From Mesorhizobium amorphae (GTDB lineage Bacteria > Pseudomonadota > Alphaproteobacteria > Rhizobiales > Rhizobiaceae), in NCBI RefSeq assembly GCF_014843845.1, contig NZ_JHQS01000061.1:1-64000 (forward strand): a DNA stretch of 64,000 nt, read 5' to 3'. Shown piece after piece: positions 31,530 through 40,280 of this stretch. The translations under genes were made by a program, and so were the position numbers. Below the pieces are notes generated by a model. That model was not told the DNA's origin, did not search any database, and was given only the letters and a program-made list of their open reading frames with translations. Position 1 is the first letter of the stretch; each line of letters begins with the position of its first letter.

Positions 31530-34500
31530 ATGGATATCGTAAGACTCGCAATCCACAACGCCCGGCTGACCATTTCGGTCCTGGTCTTCCTCCTGCTCGC
31601 CGGCTGGGTCGCCTATCAGTCGACGCCGAAGGAAGCCGAGCCCGACGTTCCGATCCCGATGATGTATGTCAGCCTGATCTATCAGGGCATCTCGCCGGAG
31701 GATTCGGAGCGGCTGCTGCTGCGGCCGATGGAAAGCAAGCTGAAGAGCCTGAAGGGGCTCAAGGAGATGCGCTCGGCCGCCTTCCAGGGCGGCGGCTACG
31801 TGCTGGTCGAGTTCCAGCCGCAGACGAACCTGGCGACGGCGCTGCAGGATACGCGCAGCAAGGTGCAGGACGGCAAGGCCGACCTGCCGCAAGCGGCCGA
31901 GGAGCCGACGGTCACCGAGGTCAACGTCTCCGAATTCCCCGTGCTGGTTGTGACGCTGTCGGGCGAAGTGCCGGAGCGTGTGCTGACGGCGGCGGCGCGC
32001 GAATTGCGCGACCGCATCGAGGAAGTGCCCGGCGTGCTCGAAGGCTCGCTGCAGGGCGCGCGCGACGATCTCGTCGAAGTCGTCATCGATCCGATGAAAT
32101 TGTCATCCTATGGGCTGCAGCTCGACCAGGTCGTGCAAGGCGTCGCCGCCTCCAACAACCTGGTTGCGGCAGGCAACATCGAAGGCTCGGAAGGCAAATA
32201 CGCCGTCAAGGTACCGTCGCTGATCGAAAAACCGGAGGACGTCGCCAATCTGCCGGTGGTCGCCACGCCCGACGCAGTCGTCCGGGCCAGGGATATCGCC
32301 ACCATCCGCTCCACCTTCAAGGATGCCGAGACGGTGACCCGCCTCGACGGCAAGCCAGCGATCGCCATCGAGGTGAAGAAGCGCATTGGCGCCAACCTCA
32401 TCGACACGCTGACCAATGTCCGGGCGGTGTCGGATACCTTCATCAAGTCGATGCCGGAAGGCATGCACGTCACGTACACGCAGGACAAGTCGGTCTTCGT
32501 CAACCAACTGCTCGGTGACCTGCAGAACCACGTCATGATCGCCGTCATCCTGGTGTTCATCGTCATTCTCTACGCGCTGTCCGGCCGCGCTTCGCTGCTG
32601 ATCGGATTGGCCATTCCATCGTCCTTCCTGATCGGCATCCTGCTGCTCGCCATGATGGGCTACACGATCAACATGATCGTGCTGTTCAGCCTTATCCTGG
32701 CGGTCGGCATGCTGGTCGACGACGCCATCATCGTCACCGAATTCGCCGAACGACGGATGAGCGAAGGCATGCCGAAGGAAGAGGCATTCGCGCTTGCCGC
32801 AAGGCGCATGGCCGGTCCGGTGATCGCGGCGACGATGACGCGCATCGCCGCCTTCTCGCCGCTGCTGTTCTGGCCCGGCATCATCGGCGATTTCATGAAG
32901 TACATGCCGATCACGCTGATCGTCACGCTGTCGGCCTCGATGCTCTATGCGCTGGTCTTCGCCCCGACGCTGGGCGCGATCTTCGCCAAGGCGCCGAAGC
33001 ATCACGAGGACGACAACCGCGACGGCTGGTACATGGCCGTGGTCAAGCAGGCGGTGCGCTTCCCCATCACCGTGCTCGTGCTGACCGTCGCTTTGCTGTT
33101 CGGTGTCGGCTTCGCCTATTCGAAATTCGGCGCCGGCGTCGAGTTCTTCCCCAATGTCGAGCCCGATTACGGTCTGCTCTACGTGCACGCCCGCGGCAAT
33201 CTTTCGCTCGCCGAAATGGACGCCGCGACCAAGGAGGCCGAAAACCGGCTGCTCGGCTGGCCGGGCGTGAAATCGGTCTACACCCGCGTCGGCAAGACGC
33301 AAGGCGGTGGCCAGGACATCCCGGAGGATGTGGTCGGCGTGATCCAGTACGAGTTCGTCGACTGGCGCGAGCGCAAATCGGCGAACGACATCCTGAACGA
33401 TCTGCGCGGCGTCATGGCCGGCATCCCTGGCGTCGATGTCGAAGTGCGCGTACCTGAAGCCGGCCCGCCGACAGGCAAGCCGATCCAGATCAGGCTTTCG
33501 GCCGCCGATCCCGAGGGGCTCGACGACAAGGCGCGGGCCGTCGCTGCACGGATCGCCAAAGTGCCCGGCGTCATCGACATTTCCGACGGCCTGCCGCCGC
33601 CCGGCGTGGACTGGGCGATCGATGTCGACCGCGCCAAGGCGGCCCAGTACGGCATCAGCCCGACCTCGGTCGGCACCGTGGTGCAGCTGGTGACGAACGG
33701 GCTGAAGCTCAGCGAGTATCGGCCCGCGGGCGCCGATGACGCCGTCGACATCAGGCTGCGCCTGCCAGAAGACCGGCGCACGCTGTCGACGCTCGACGAA
33801 CTCAGGGTGCAGACCTCGCAAGGGGCGGTGCCGATCTCGAACTTCGTCGTCCGCAAGCCTGAGCCGACGGTCGGTGTGCTCAACCGCATCGACGGCGCGC
33901 GTACGGTGGTCGTCCAGGCCAACGTTGCCGCCGGCGCCCAGGTGGCGGCCGTCCAGCAGGAGGTCACCAAGGCCGTCTCCGACATGGATCTCGGCAGCGG
34001 CATACGCTGGAAGCTTGCCGGCTCCAACGAGGACAGCGCGGAGGCCAGCGCCTTCCTCAGCAAGGCCTTCGGTGCGGCGATCTTCCTGATCTTCCTCGTG
34101 CTCCTGGCGCAGTTCAACAAGTTCACCAGCGTCTGGCTGGTGCTGTCCTGCGTGGTCATGGCGACGATCGGCGTGTTCCTCGGACTGCTGCTGACGGGAG
34201 AAGCCTTCGGCATCGTCATGTCGGGCATTGGCGTTATCGCGCTGGCCGGCGTGGTGGTGAACAACAACATCGTGCTGATCGACACCTACGATCGGCTGCG
34301 CGAAGAGGGCTGGGACAAGGTCGAGGCGGTCCTGCAGACCTGCCGCGAACGCGCCCGCCCGGTGGTGCTCACGGCGGTGTCGGCGATCCTCGGCGTGCTG
34401 CCGATCGCTTTCGGCCTCGGCCTCGAAATCTTCCATCACGAGACGACGATCAACGCGCCGTCGACGCAATGGTGGATTTCGCTGTCGTCGGCAATCGTCT

Positions 34501-34706
34501 TCGGCCTGTCCTTCGCCACCTTGCTCACGCTGGTGGTGACGCCGTCGATGCTGATGGTGTTCACCCGCGCCAAGGTCAAACCCGGGGCGCGGCGCGGTTG
34601 GTTCAGCCGTCTGTTCCGGCGCGGCAAGGGTGAGATTTCGTCGGATGCGCCGGCGCCGGATCTCGGTGCGGAGCCCGCAATCGCCTTCCCGAAGGCCGCC
34701 GAATAG
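31530..34706 (+). CDS. RND multidrug efflux permease
   Basis: This 1058-residue inner-membrane transporter has 12 expected membrane segments and two large periplasmic loops. The proton-relay aspartates are in VGMLVDDAIIVTEFAERR, and the second half has VVNNNIVLIDTYDRLREEG. It belongs to the HAE1/AcrB-like group and exports drugs or metabolites with the adaptor upstream. It follows the adaptor by 75 bp and ends at a strong terminator, so this is a two-gene operon without its own outer-membrane factor or regulator. Confidence 0.95.
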   Translation: MDIVRLAIHNARLTISVLVFLLLAGWVAYQSTPKEAEPDVPIPMMYVSLIYQGISPEDSERLLLRPMESKLKSLKGLKEMRSAAFQGGGYVLVEFQPQTNLATALQDTRSKVQDGKADLPQAAEEPTVTEVNVSEFPVLVVTLSGEVPERVLTAAARELRDRIEEVPGVLEGSLQGARDDLVEVVIDPMKLSSYGLQLDQVVQGVAASNNLVAAGNIEGSEGKYAVKVPSLIEKPEDVANLPVVATPDAVVRARDIATIRSTFKDAETVTRLDGKPAIAIEVKKRIGANLIDTLTNVRAVSDTFIKSMPEGMHVTYTQDKSVFVNQLLGDLQNHVMIAVILVFIVILYALSGRASLLIGLAIPSSFLIGILLLAMMGYTINMIVLFSLILAVGMLVDDAIIVTEFAERRMSEGMPKEEAFALAARRMAGPVIAATMTRIAAFSPLLFWPGIIGDFMKYMPITLIVTLSASMLYALVFAPTLGAIFAKAPKHHEDDNRDGWYMAVVKQAVRFPITVLVLTVALLFGVGFAYSKFGAGVEFFPNVEPDYGLLYVHARGNLSLAEMDAATKEAENRLLGWPGVKSVYTRVGKTQGGGQDIPEDVVGVIQYEFVDWRERKSANDILNDLRGVMAGIPGVDVEVRVPEAGPPTGKPIQIRLSAADPEGLDDKARAVAARIAKVPGVIDISDGLPPPGVDWAIDVDRAKAAQYGISPTSVGTVVQLVTNGLKLSEYRPAGADDAVDIRLRLPEDRRTLSTLDELRVQTSQGAVPISNFVVRKPEPTVGVLNRIDGARTVVVQANVAAGAQVAAVQQEVTKAVSDMDLGSGIRWKLAGSNEDSAEASAFLSKAFGAAIFLIFLVLLAQFNKFTSVWLVLSCVVMATIGVFLGLLLTGEAFGIVMSGIGVIALAGVVVNNNIVLIDTYDRLREEGWDKVEAVLQTCRERARPVVLTAVSAILGVLPIAFGLGLEIFHHETTINAPSTQWWISLSSAIVFGLSFATLLTLVVTPSMLMVFTRAKVKPGARRGWFSRLFRRGKGEISSDAPAPDLGAEPAIAFPKAAE

Positions 34707-34725
34707 CCTTGTTTTGGTTAGCCGA

Positions 34726-34762
34726 GCAAAAGGCCGTCCGGGAACCTCGGGCGGCCTTTTGC
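34726..34762 (+). terminator. Rho-independent terminator after the RND operon
   Basis: GCAAAAGGCCGTCCG pairs with CGGGCGGCCTTTTGC around a short GGAACCT loop (one G-T pair), 20 bases after the permease stop. A and T tracts on both sides make it a good bidirectional terminator. Confidence 0.85.
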
Positions 34763-34802
34763 ATTGTCCCTTCGAATTCAATTTTAAGGCGAGGGATTTC
34801 TC

Positions 34803-34961
34803 ATGACAATCAGCACGCTTCTCATCATCATTCTGATCCTCATCCTGATCGGCGCGGTGCCGGCATGGCCGCATTCGCGCGCCTGGGGCTATGGCCCGTC
34901 GGGCATCGTCGGCGTTCTTCTGGTGGTTCTGCTGATCCTGCTGCTGATGGGCAGGATCTGA
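34803..34961 (+). CDS. DUF3309 membrane miniprotein
   Basis: This 52-residue protein (MTISTLLIIILILILIGAVP at the N terminus, GPSGIVGVLLVVLLILLLMG at the C terminus) has two hydrophobic stretches around a WPHSRAWGYGPSG turn, the layout of DUF3309. Such proteins are common in rhizobia and often linked with stress, but their function is unknown. A GCGAGGGA site lies seven bases upstream of the ATG. It is bounded by the RND terminator and a convergent minus-strand gene. Confidence 0.85.
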   Translation: MTISTLLIIILILILIGAVPAWPHSRAWGYGPSGIVGVLLVVLLILLLMGRI

Positions 34962-35028
34962 GCCGAGACTCGGGCAAAGCAACCAGCGGAGGCCCATCGG
35001 GCGCCCGCTGCGTCGTTCGAACTGTAGA

Positions 35029-35994
35029 TCAGGCAGCCTTCTGGCCGTCCACTGCTGCAATTGTGGCAATGCCAATGTCGTTCAAGGCATCTGCAACGGC
35101 CGTCTCCAGGGGTGTGTGCGGGATCGGGCCGATAATGCCTTCGAGCCTTGCCGAGGCCAGCCTGTGCGGTTCGAAGCGCAGGTAGGACATCGAGACGATC
35201 TCGCGCCACATCGCCACGAATGGGCTGCCGGCGCGCAGCACCCACCAAGGCATCGACGTCAGCTTGAGCGTACGCCCGAGTGCTTTCTCGGCAGCCGCCT
35301 TGATTTCCAGATCGGTGACGGCATGTCCCGGAAAGTTCAGCGCCTCGTAAGAGCCGAGCTTATCGAGGTTCCGCGCCAGGCCGACGAAGGCCTTGGCCAT
35401 ATCCGGCAAATAGGCCCACTCATGCACGAGATCGACAGGCCCAGGCGCGGTATAGACGCCCCTGTTCATCTTGGCGGCGACAATCAGATCGAACCAGGAG
35501 CCGCTGCCGGTGCCGCCGAAGAAATCGCCGCCCCTGAGGAGGATGGTGCGGACATGTCCGGCGTCCGCCTCACGGCAAAAAAGCTCCTCCATGGCGATGC
35601 GGATGCGGCCCTTTTCGGTCGTCGGGTGGAACGGTGTGTCTTCCCAGATCACCGCCGGGATGGGCGAGCCGAAATTGTAGACATTGCCCGGAGCAAGGTG
35701 CAGGGCGCCGTTCGCCCAGCAGGCGGCCATGACGTTTTCGGCCATTGGCAGGCACTTGCCCCAGTCGGTGTAGATCGGGTTGAGGCCATTGAAGATGATG
35801 TCGACGCCTTCGGTGGCGCGTATCAGCGCGTCACGGTCGAGGGCATCGCCGGCGACAGCCGTGGCGCCCTTGAGTTCCGTCGGCACCTTGCCGCTACGGG
35901 TGACGGTGCGGACGTCGTAGCCGGCGTCGATGAAGGCCCTGGCGACCACGCGGCCGAGCCGGCCATTGGCGCCGAGGATTGCGATCTTGGTCAT
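35029..35994 (-). CDS. NAD(P)-dependent epimerase/reductase-like protein
   Basis: This 321-residue Rossmann protein has the nucleotide motif KIAILGANGRLGRVVARAFIDAG. The body (YTDWGKCLPMAENVMAACWANGALHLAPGN, DFFGGTGSGSWFDLIVAAKMNRG) resembles atypical extended SDR proteins of the NAD-dependent epimerase/NmrA-like kind. The Tyr-Lys active pair is not obvious, so catalysis is uncertain. ATG 35994 has GGAG upstream; another ATG 12 bases earlier is possible. The gene is divergent from a LysR regulator, which probably controls it. Confidence 0.85.
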   Translation of the reverse strand: MTKIAILGANGRLGRVVARAFIDAGYDVRTVTRSGKVPTELKGATAVAGDALDRDALIRATEGVDIIFNGLNPIYTDWGKCLPMAENVMAACWANGALHLAPGNVYNFGSPIPAVIWEDTPFHPTTEKGRIRIAMEELFCREADAGHVRTILLRGGDFFGGTGSGSWFDLIVAAKMNRGVYTAPGPVDLVHEWAYLPDMAKAFVGLARNLDKLGSYEALNFPGHAVTDLEIKAAAEKALGRTLKLTSMPWWVLRAGSPFVAMWREIVSMSYLRFEPHRLASARLEGIIGPIPHTPLETAVADALNDIGIATIAAVDGQKAA

Positions 35995-36034
35995 TTTCGT
36001 CTCCATGTTTGCGTTGAGACCTTCAATGTGCAGT

Positions 36035-36090
36035 GTTTGCAAACGAATGGAAATTGACTGAAATTGGCGATCTGATATTCATAAATGAAT
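36035..36090. promoter_or_regulatory. Palindromes in the epimerase-LysR gap
   Basis: GTTTGCAAAC (36035-36044) is a perfect 10-bp palindrome, and ATTCAT-AA-ATGAAT (36077-36090) is a second one that overlaps the lysR start codon. Either may be the LysR operator; neither has the exact T-N11-A form. Confidence 0.35.
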
Positions 36091-37003
36091 GGCTGAGATC
36101 GACTGGAATCTGATCAAGAGTTTCGTCACCGTGGCGGAAACCGGCAGCCTGTCCGCTGCCGCGCGAAAGCTGGCCGCGAGCCAGCCGACGCTTGGCCGCC
36201 ACATCGCGGAACTGGAGCAGGCGCTTGGGGTGACGCTGTTCCGGCGCGATCGGCGCGGCTACGCACTGACCGAGGCCGGCAACACGCTCTACGAACGCGG
36301 CCGGGCCGTCAGCGAACAGGCGAGCGCTTTTTCGCTGCTGGCGCTGGGATCGGTCGAAGCGATCGAAGGCACGGTGCGTATCGCCGCCAGCGAAGTGGTG
36401 GCAGCCTGTGTGCTGCCGGAGATGACGGCTCGACTCGGTGTCGAGGAGCCCGGCATCGAGGTCGAGATCGTCGCCTCGAACCAGGTCGAGAACCTGTTGC
36501 GACGCGATGCCGACATTGCCATCCGCATGGTGAAGCCGGCGCAGAACGAACTGGTGGCGCGCAAAGTCGCCGATATTCCGCTCCGCCTCTGCGCGGCATC
36601 ATCCTATCTCGACCGGCGGGGCCGGCCGCTCGAGCCCGGCGATCTTGTCGGGCATGACCTGATCGGTTTCGACCGCAGCGACGAGATCATTCGCGGTTTT
36701 ACCCAGTTCGGCATCTCGCTCACACGCAATGCCTTTCGCTTCAGGACCGACAACCAGATCGTGCTGTGGGAGGCGGTGCGGGCGGGAAATGGCATCGGTT
36801 TCGGTCAGGGGCCGTTGATCGACCGCGATCCATTGGTGGAGAAGATACTGCCGGAGCTGACACTGCCGACGCTCCCGGTGTGGCTGGCCATGCACCGCGA
36901 TGTGCGCAGCAGCGTGCGCATCCGCCGCGTCGCGGATTTCCTCTACGAGGAACTGAAGCGTTATTCGGCCGGCGCCGGCTCGGGCGCGAATTCGGCACGG
37001 TGA
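36089..37003 (+). CDS. LysR-family regulator
   Basis: This 304-residue protein has an N-terminal winged helix (WNLIKSFVTVAETGSLSAAARKLAASQPTLGRHIAELEQALGVTLFRRDRRGYALTEAG split here only for description) and a substrate-binding domain from about residue 90. It is divergent from the epimerase-like gene and probably regulates it. Its last 43 bases overlap the 3' end of the convergent MFS gene, which is unusual but the domain is complete at both ends. Confidence 0.93.
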   Translation: MAEIDWNLIKSFVTVAETGSLSAAARKLAASQPTLGRHIAELEQALGVTLFRRDRRGYALTEAGNTLYERGRAVSEQASAFSLLALGSVEAIEGTVRIAASEVVAACVLPEMTARLGVEEPGIEVEIVASNQVENLLRRDADIAIRMVKPAQNELVARKVADIPLRLCAASSYLDRRGRPLEPGDLVGHDLIGFDRSDEIIRGFTQFGISLTRNAFRFRTDNQIVLWEAVRAGNGIGFGQGPLIDRDPLVEKILPELTLPTLPVWLAMHRDVRSSVRIRRVADFLYEELKRYSAGAGSGANSAR

Positions 37004-38142
37004 GCGAGCCCCGCCATCAAAAGCACAATGACGAGCAGCCCCGAAAGGGCGACGAAGATCGGTCCGAAGCTCGAATGCTCGGCAACGAAGCCGATCGCCG
37101 ACGGGGCCACCAGAATGCCGGAGTAACCCATCGTGGTGACGACGCTCATGCCGGTGCCGGACGACATGCCTTCCTGGTTGCCGCCGGCCGAAAAGATGAT
37201 CGGCACCATGTTGGCGATGCCGAAGCCGCAAAAGGCAAAGGCGGCGATGGCGAGCCAGGGCGACGGCGACAGGCCGGCGACCAGCATGCCTGCAGCGGCG
37301 ACGAGCGCCGAGCCGCGCAGAGTCGCCACAGCGCCGAAGCGATTGCGCACGCCGTCGCCAAGGAAGCGCATGACGGCCATGACGCCGGAAAAGGCGGCAT
37401 AGGCGAGGCCGGCGATAGCAAGGTCGGCGCCGAGCTCCTGTTGCAGGTAGAGCGCCGCCCAGTCGAGCACCGCGCCCTCGGAGATCATGGTCAGCAGCGC
37501 CATCAGTCCGACCAGATAGACCAGCGGATTTGCCGGCAGCGAGAATTTCTGGTGCTCGGATGCCTTGGGCTTGTCCTCGACGATTAGATGGCCGACTGCC
37601 AGCGCGATCAGGGCAAAGGCCAGCACTGTCACCACCATCGCGTGGGCAAGATGGCCGTAGTTCTGTATGGCCAGGCCGCCGACCGCACCGCCTGCGAAAC
37701 CGCCGAGGCTCCAAAAACCGTGCGAGGACGACATGATCGCGCGGGAAAGCCTTCTTTCCACCGCCACCGCATTGGCGTTCATGGCGACGTCCATGCCGCC
37801 GATCGAACCGCCGAAGATGAACATGGCGATGGCCGCCAGCGGCACGTTGGGGGCCAGTGCCACGACCAGCAGGCCGAGACTGCCGCACAGGCCGAACCAG
37901 CGCAGCACGCTGCGCGACCCGTGCCGGGAGATAAGATGGCCGCACCAGGTCATCGCGGTCACCGCGCCGACGCCGAACAGCAGGATCAGCAGGCCGAGCG
38001 TGAACTTCGAGATGTCGAGGCGGGTCAGGAACATCGGAATCTGCGGCGCCCAGCTGCCGGTCAGGAAGCCGTTGGCGAGGAAGATGCCGGCCACGGCCCA
38101 CCGCCCGCGAATGGCAGCCTGCATGAGGCTTTGCGCGTCCAT
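36961..38142 (-). CDS. MFS transporter
   Basis: This 393-residue membrane protein has about 12 membrane segments, with FLTGSWAPQIPMFLTRLDISKFTLGLL near the start, HLISRHGSRSVLRWFG between segments 2 and 3, and MAMFIFGGSIGGMDVAMNANAVAVERRLSR (in two parts) typical of the FucP-like/YbjJ-type major facilitator group. Substrate unknown. The 3' end overlaps the convergent LysR gene by 43 bp. The C terminus is rich in Glu/Pro/Ala. Confidence 0.9.
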   Translation of the reverse strand: MDAQSLMQAAIRGRWAVAGIFLANGFLTGSWAPQIPMFLTRLDISKFTLGLLILLFGVGAVTAMTWCGHLISRHGSRSVLRWFGLCGSLGLLVVALAPNVPLAAIAMFIFGGSIGGMDVAMNANAVAVERRLSRAIMSSSHGFWSLGGFAGGAVGGLAIQNYGHLAHAMVVTVLAFALIALAVGHLIVEDKPKASEHQKFSLPANPLVYLVGLMALLTMISEGAVLDWAALYLQQELGADLAIAGLAYAAFSGVMAVMRFLGDGVRNRFGAVATLRGSALVAAAGMLVAGLSPSPWLAIAAFAFCGFGIANMVPIIFSAGGNQEGMSSGTGMSVVTTMGYSGILVAPSAIGFVAEHSSFGPIFVALSGLLVIVLLMAGLAHRAEFAPEPAPAE

Positions 38143-38321
38143 AGACTAGAATCCGGTACAAAAAATGGCTTTGCGCGGCAAATTAGATCGATTCAATACC
38201 CAGTCAAGCGCTGGCAGCCGAAAGTGTTTGGGCCAAACCGGCCGATCAATCGATAAGCGACGTTCGTGCCTTTTTACGAGGAGTTTTTGAGAACTAAGGC
38301 AGTGCGTCGTTCGCTGACCTG

Positions 38322-38420
38322 GAGCGGTTCAACGTTTCATGGAAACGCAGAACCGCTCTATCTCTTTGTTTTCACGCAATTCCGGACGGAAAACCGCTGC
38401 GCACTTTTCCTGGAATTGCT
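38322..38420. repeat. RIME-like intergenic palindromic element
   Basis: Two nested palindromes lie side by side. The first pairs GAGCGGTTC (38322-38330) with GAACCGCTC (38350-38358) with inner arms GTTTC/GAAAC. The second pairs GCAATTCC (38376-38383) with GGAATTGC (38412-38419) with inner arms GGAAAA/TTTTCC. The size and two-palindrome layout match the RIME elements described from rhizobia. It ends at the DUF1244 stop codon and may act as its terminator. Confidence 0.75.
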
Positions 38421-38729
38421 CTAGTGATCGCGGGGACGTCTTGCCTCGAACTCCGCCTTCTTGGCGTCCGAGGCCTCGGTCTGGTTGAGCGCCTGCCATT
38501 CGGCATAGGGCATGCCGTAGAGAATTTCGCGAGACTGGTCCTTCGACAGGGCAACGCCCTCGGTCTCGGCGGCTTCGCGGTACCAGTTGGACAGGCAGTT
38601 GCGGCAGAAGCCGGCGAGGTTCATCAGGTCGATGTTCTGCACGTCGCTGCGTTCGCGCAGATGCGCCACCAGCCGGCGGAAGGCGGCGGCCTCGAAATCG
38701 CGTCTCTGTTCGTCGCTAAGTTCGGTCAT
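38421..38729 (-). CDS. DUF1244 family protein
   Basis: This 102-residue protein matches DUF1244: FRRLVAHLRERSDVQNIDLMNLAGFCRNCLSNWYREAAE, with the FCRNCLSNWY core, and YGMPYAEWQ. The two cysteines in CRNC may bind a metal. Function is unknown. It lies 13 bases after the N-formylglutamate amidohydrolase gene on the same strand and is probably cotranscribed. The repeat next to its stop may terminate the transcript. Confidence 0.9.
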   Translation of the reverse strand: MTELSDEQRRDFEAAAFRRLVAHLRERSDVQNIDLMNLAGFCRNCLSNWYREAAETEGVALSKDQSREILYGMPYAEWQALNQTEASDAKKAEFEARRPRDH

Positions 38730-38742
38730 TGTCGGCCCTCCG

Positions 38743-39540
38743 TCACAGCGGCCCGGTGCGCGAGCCGAACATCTTCACCCGATGTATATCGGGAAGGCGG
38801 TCGATCGCGTCAACGATCGGGGCCAGCCGTTCGGCCCATTGCATTGCGCCCCTGCTGTCGGCGATCAGGTCCTGGCGGATCTCGATCAGCGCGTGGGCAA
38901 AGCCATTGACGATGGCGTGCCTGAACATTGTGTCGCCGCGCAACGCGCCGTCATAGGGTTCGTTGTCGCCGACGACGAGGCTCTTGTCGGCCGCCAGCAA
39001 GTCGATCAGCGGCCGCGCCACCCGGTCGTCAAGATCCCACAATATGCCGACATGCCATGGGCGCTCGATGCCCTGCATGGCCGGCGTGAAGGAGTGTACC
39101 GACAAGATGAAGGGCGCTTTCGCGGACGCCTGCGCCACCGAGGCGATCATGGCGCCGATGGCATCGTGATAGGGCCGGTAGAAACCGTCGAGCCGCCTTT
39201 CCCGCTCTTCCGCCGCCATGGGGTAATTTCCCGGCACGATGGTGCCGTCATAGAGCTGGCGGATCAGTGTCGGGTCGTCCTCGCCGCGATTGGGGTCGAT
39301 CAAGAGCCGCGAGAAATTGGCAAGCACCGCCGGCACGCCGAGCATTGCCGCCAGCTCGCGCGTCACGGCCTCGACGCCGATATCGTAGGCGATGTGGCGC
39401 TCGAACTCCTTAGCCGGCAGGCCGAGGCTGCCATACTCTTCCGGCAGTTCGCGGCGGGCGTGATCGCCAAGAAGCACGATGCCTCGCTTGCGGTCGCCTT
39501 CGACGATATCGAACGGCGCGAAAACTGTGGATCGGGTCAT
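38743..39540 (-). CDS. N-formylglutamate amidohydrolase family protein
   Basis: This 265-residue protein has the N-formylglutamate amidohydrolase fold: VLLGDHARRELPEEYGSLGL, HIAYDIGVEAVTRELA, NFSRLLIDPNRGEDDPTLI and SVHSFTPAMQG. Family members release formate from N-formylglutamate in histidine degradation, but many rhizobial paralogues lie outside hut clusters, as here, so the true substrate is open. The ATG at 39540 is followed by the family start. DUF1244 follows closely. Confidence 0.88.
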   Translation of the reverse strand: MTRSTVFAPFDIVEGDRKRGIVLLGDHARRELPEEYGSLGLPAKEFERHIAYDIGVEAVTRELAAMLGVPAVLANFSRLLIDPNRGEDDPTLIRQLYDGTIVPGNYPMAAEERERRLDGFYRPYHDAIGAMIASVAQASAKAPFILSVHSFTPAMQGIERPWHVGILWDLDDRVARPLIDLLAADKSLVVGDNEPYDGALRGDTMFRHAIVNGFAHALIEIRQDLIADSRGAMQWAERLAPIVDAIDRLPDIHRVKMFGSRTGPL

Positions 39541-39755
39541 TGTCTGAAAATGGTCTGGTCGCTGGCTTCCGGGGAGGGTGGTATCGTCATTCCACGAAGA
39601 GGGCGCAGGCGCAATGCCGTTGTTTGGCCACGGTTTCTGCGAAAAATCCGACGCAAGGCGACAGATCGCCGGCGGGGCCTTTCTAAATCGATTGGAATTG
39701 GACAGAACGGCGCGTTGACATGCGCCCGGAGTTTTCCGAAAAGGGGCGTCGAGAG

Positions 39756-40280
39756 ATGCAGATGTGGTTCTTGAGGGGTTTCAGGATGGGTTTCGCCGGC
39801 AGGCCGCGCATGCGCCGTGCCTTCGCCTTGCCGGTCCTGATCGTCACCGTCGGCCTCACCGCCATGGTTGCGGCCTCGCCCGCCCGCGCCGACTTCCGCG
39901 TCTGCAACGCCACGCAGAACCTGGTCGGCGTCGGCATCGGCTACCGCGCCAAGGCCGGCTGGATCACCGAGGGCTGGTGGCACATCGAAGGGTCGAGCTG
40001 CAAGACGCTGATCGAAGGGCCGCTGTCATCAAGGTTTTACTATCTTTATGCAGAAGACGCCGAGCGCGGCGGGCGTTGGGATGGCCCGATCAACATGTGC
40101 GTGGCCGAAAAAGAGTTCAAGATCGCCGGCGTAACCGATTGCGTCGCCCGGGGCTTCCAGCGCGCCGGATTTCAGGAATATGACACGGGCGAGCAGGCAA
40201 GCTGGATGGTCCAGCTGACCGACGAGCCCGCAACGGGAGGCGCTCCAGCGACCCCCGCCCCGGGAACAAACAGTCAATGA
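39756..40280 (+). CDS. DUF1036 secreted protein
   Basis: This roughly 174-residue protein has a signal peptide (RRAFALPVLIVTVGLTAMVAASPARA) and then the DUF1036 domain: DFRVCNATQNLVGVGIGYRAKAGWITEGWWHIEGSSCKTLI in pieces, FYYLYAEDAERGG and MCVAEKEFKI with conserved cysteines that likely form disulfides. It is predicted periplasmic, function unknown. The start is uncertain: ATG 39756 is chosen, while 39720 and 39786 are also in frame. The stop overlaps the pyk start in ATGA, so the two are coupled. Confidence 0.88.
   Translation: MQMWFLRGFRMGFAGRPRMRRAFALPVLIVTVGLTAMVAASPARADFRVCNATQNLVGVGIGYRAKAGWITEGWWHIEGSSCKTLIEGPLSSRFYYLYAEDAERGGRWDGPINMCVAEKEFKIAGVTDCVARGFQRAGFQEYDTGEQASWMVQLTDEPATGGAPATPAPGTNSQ

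Noticed and set aside
30123..31892. A 589-residue minus-strand frame opposite the RND adaptor
   Set aside because: Shadow of the adaptor and the start of the permease; no motif and no ribosome site.
34741..34765. GGAAC-based stress promoter for the DUF3309 gene
   Set aside because: The GGAAC lies in the loop of the RND terminator, and no GTT-type -10 box follows at the right distance.
32103..35075. A 990-residue open frame on the minus strand opposite the RND permease
   Set aside because: It is the shadow of the GC-rich RND gene. The sense strand carries all RND motifs; the antisense product is a run of Asp, His and Arg with no domain.
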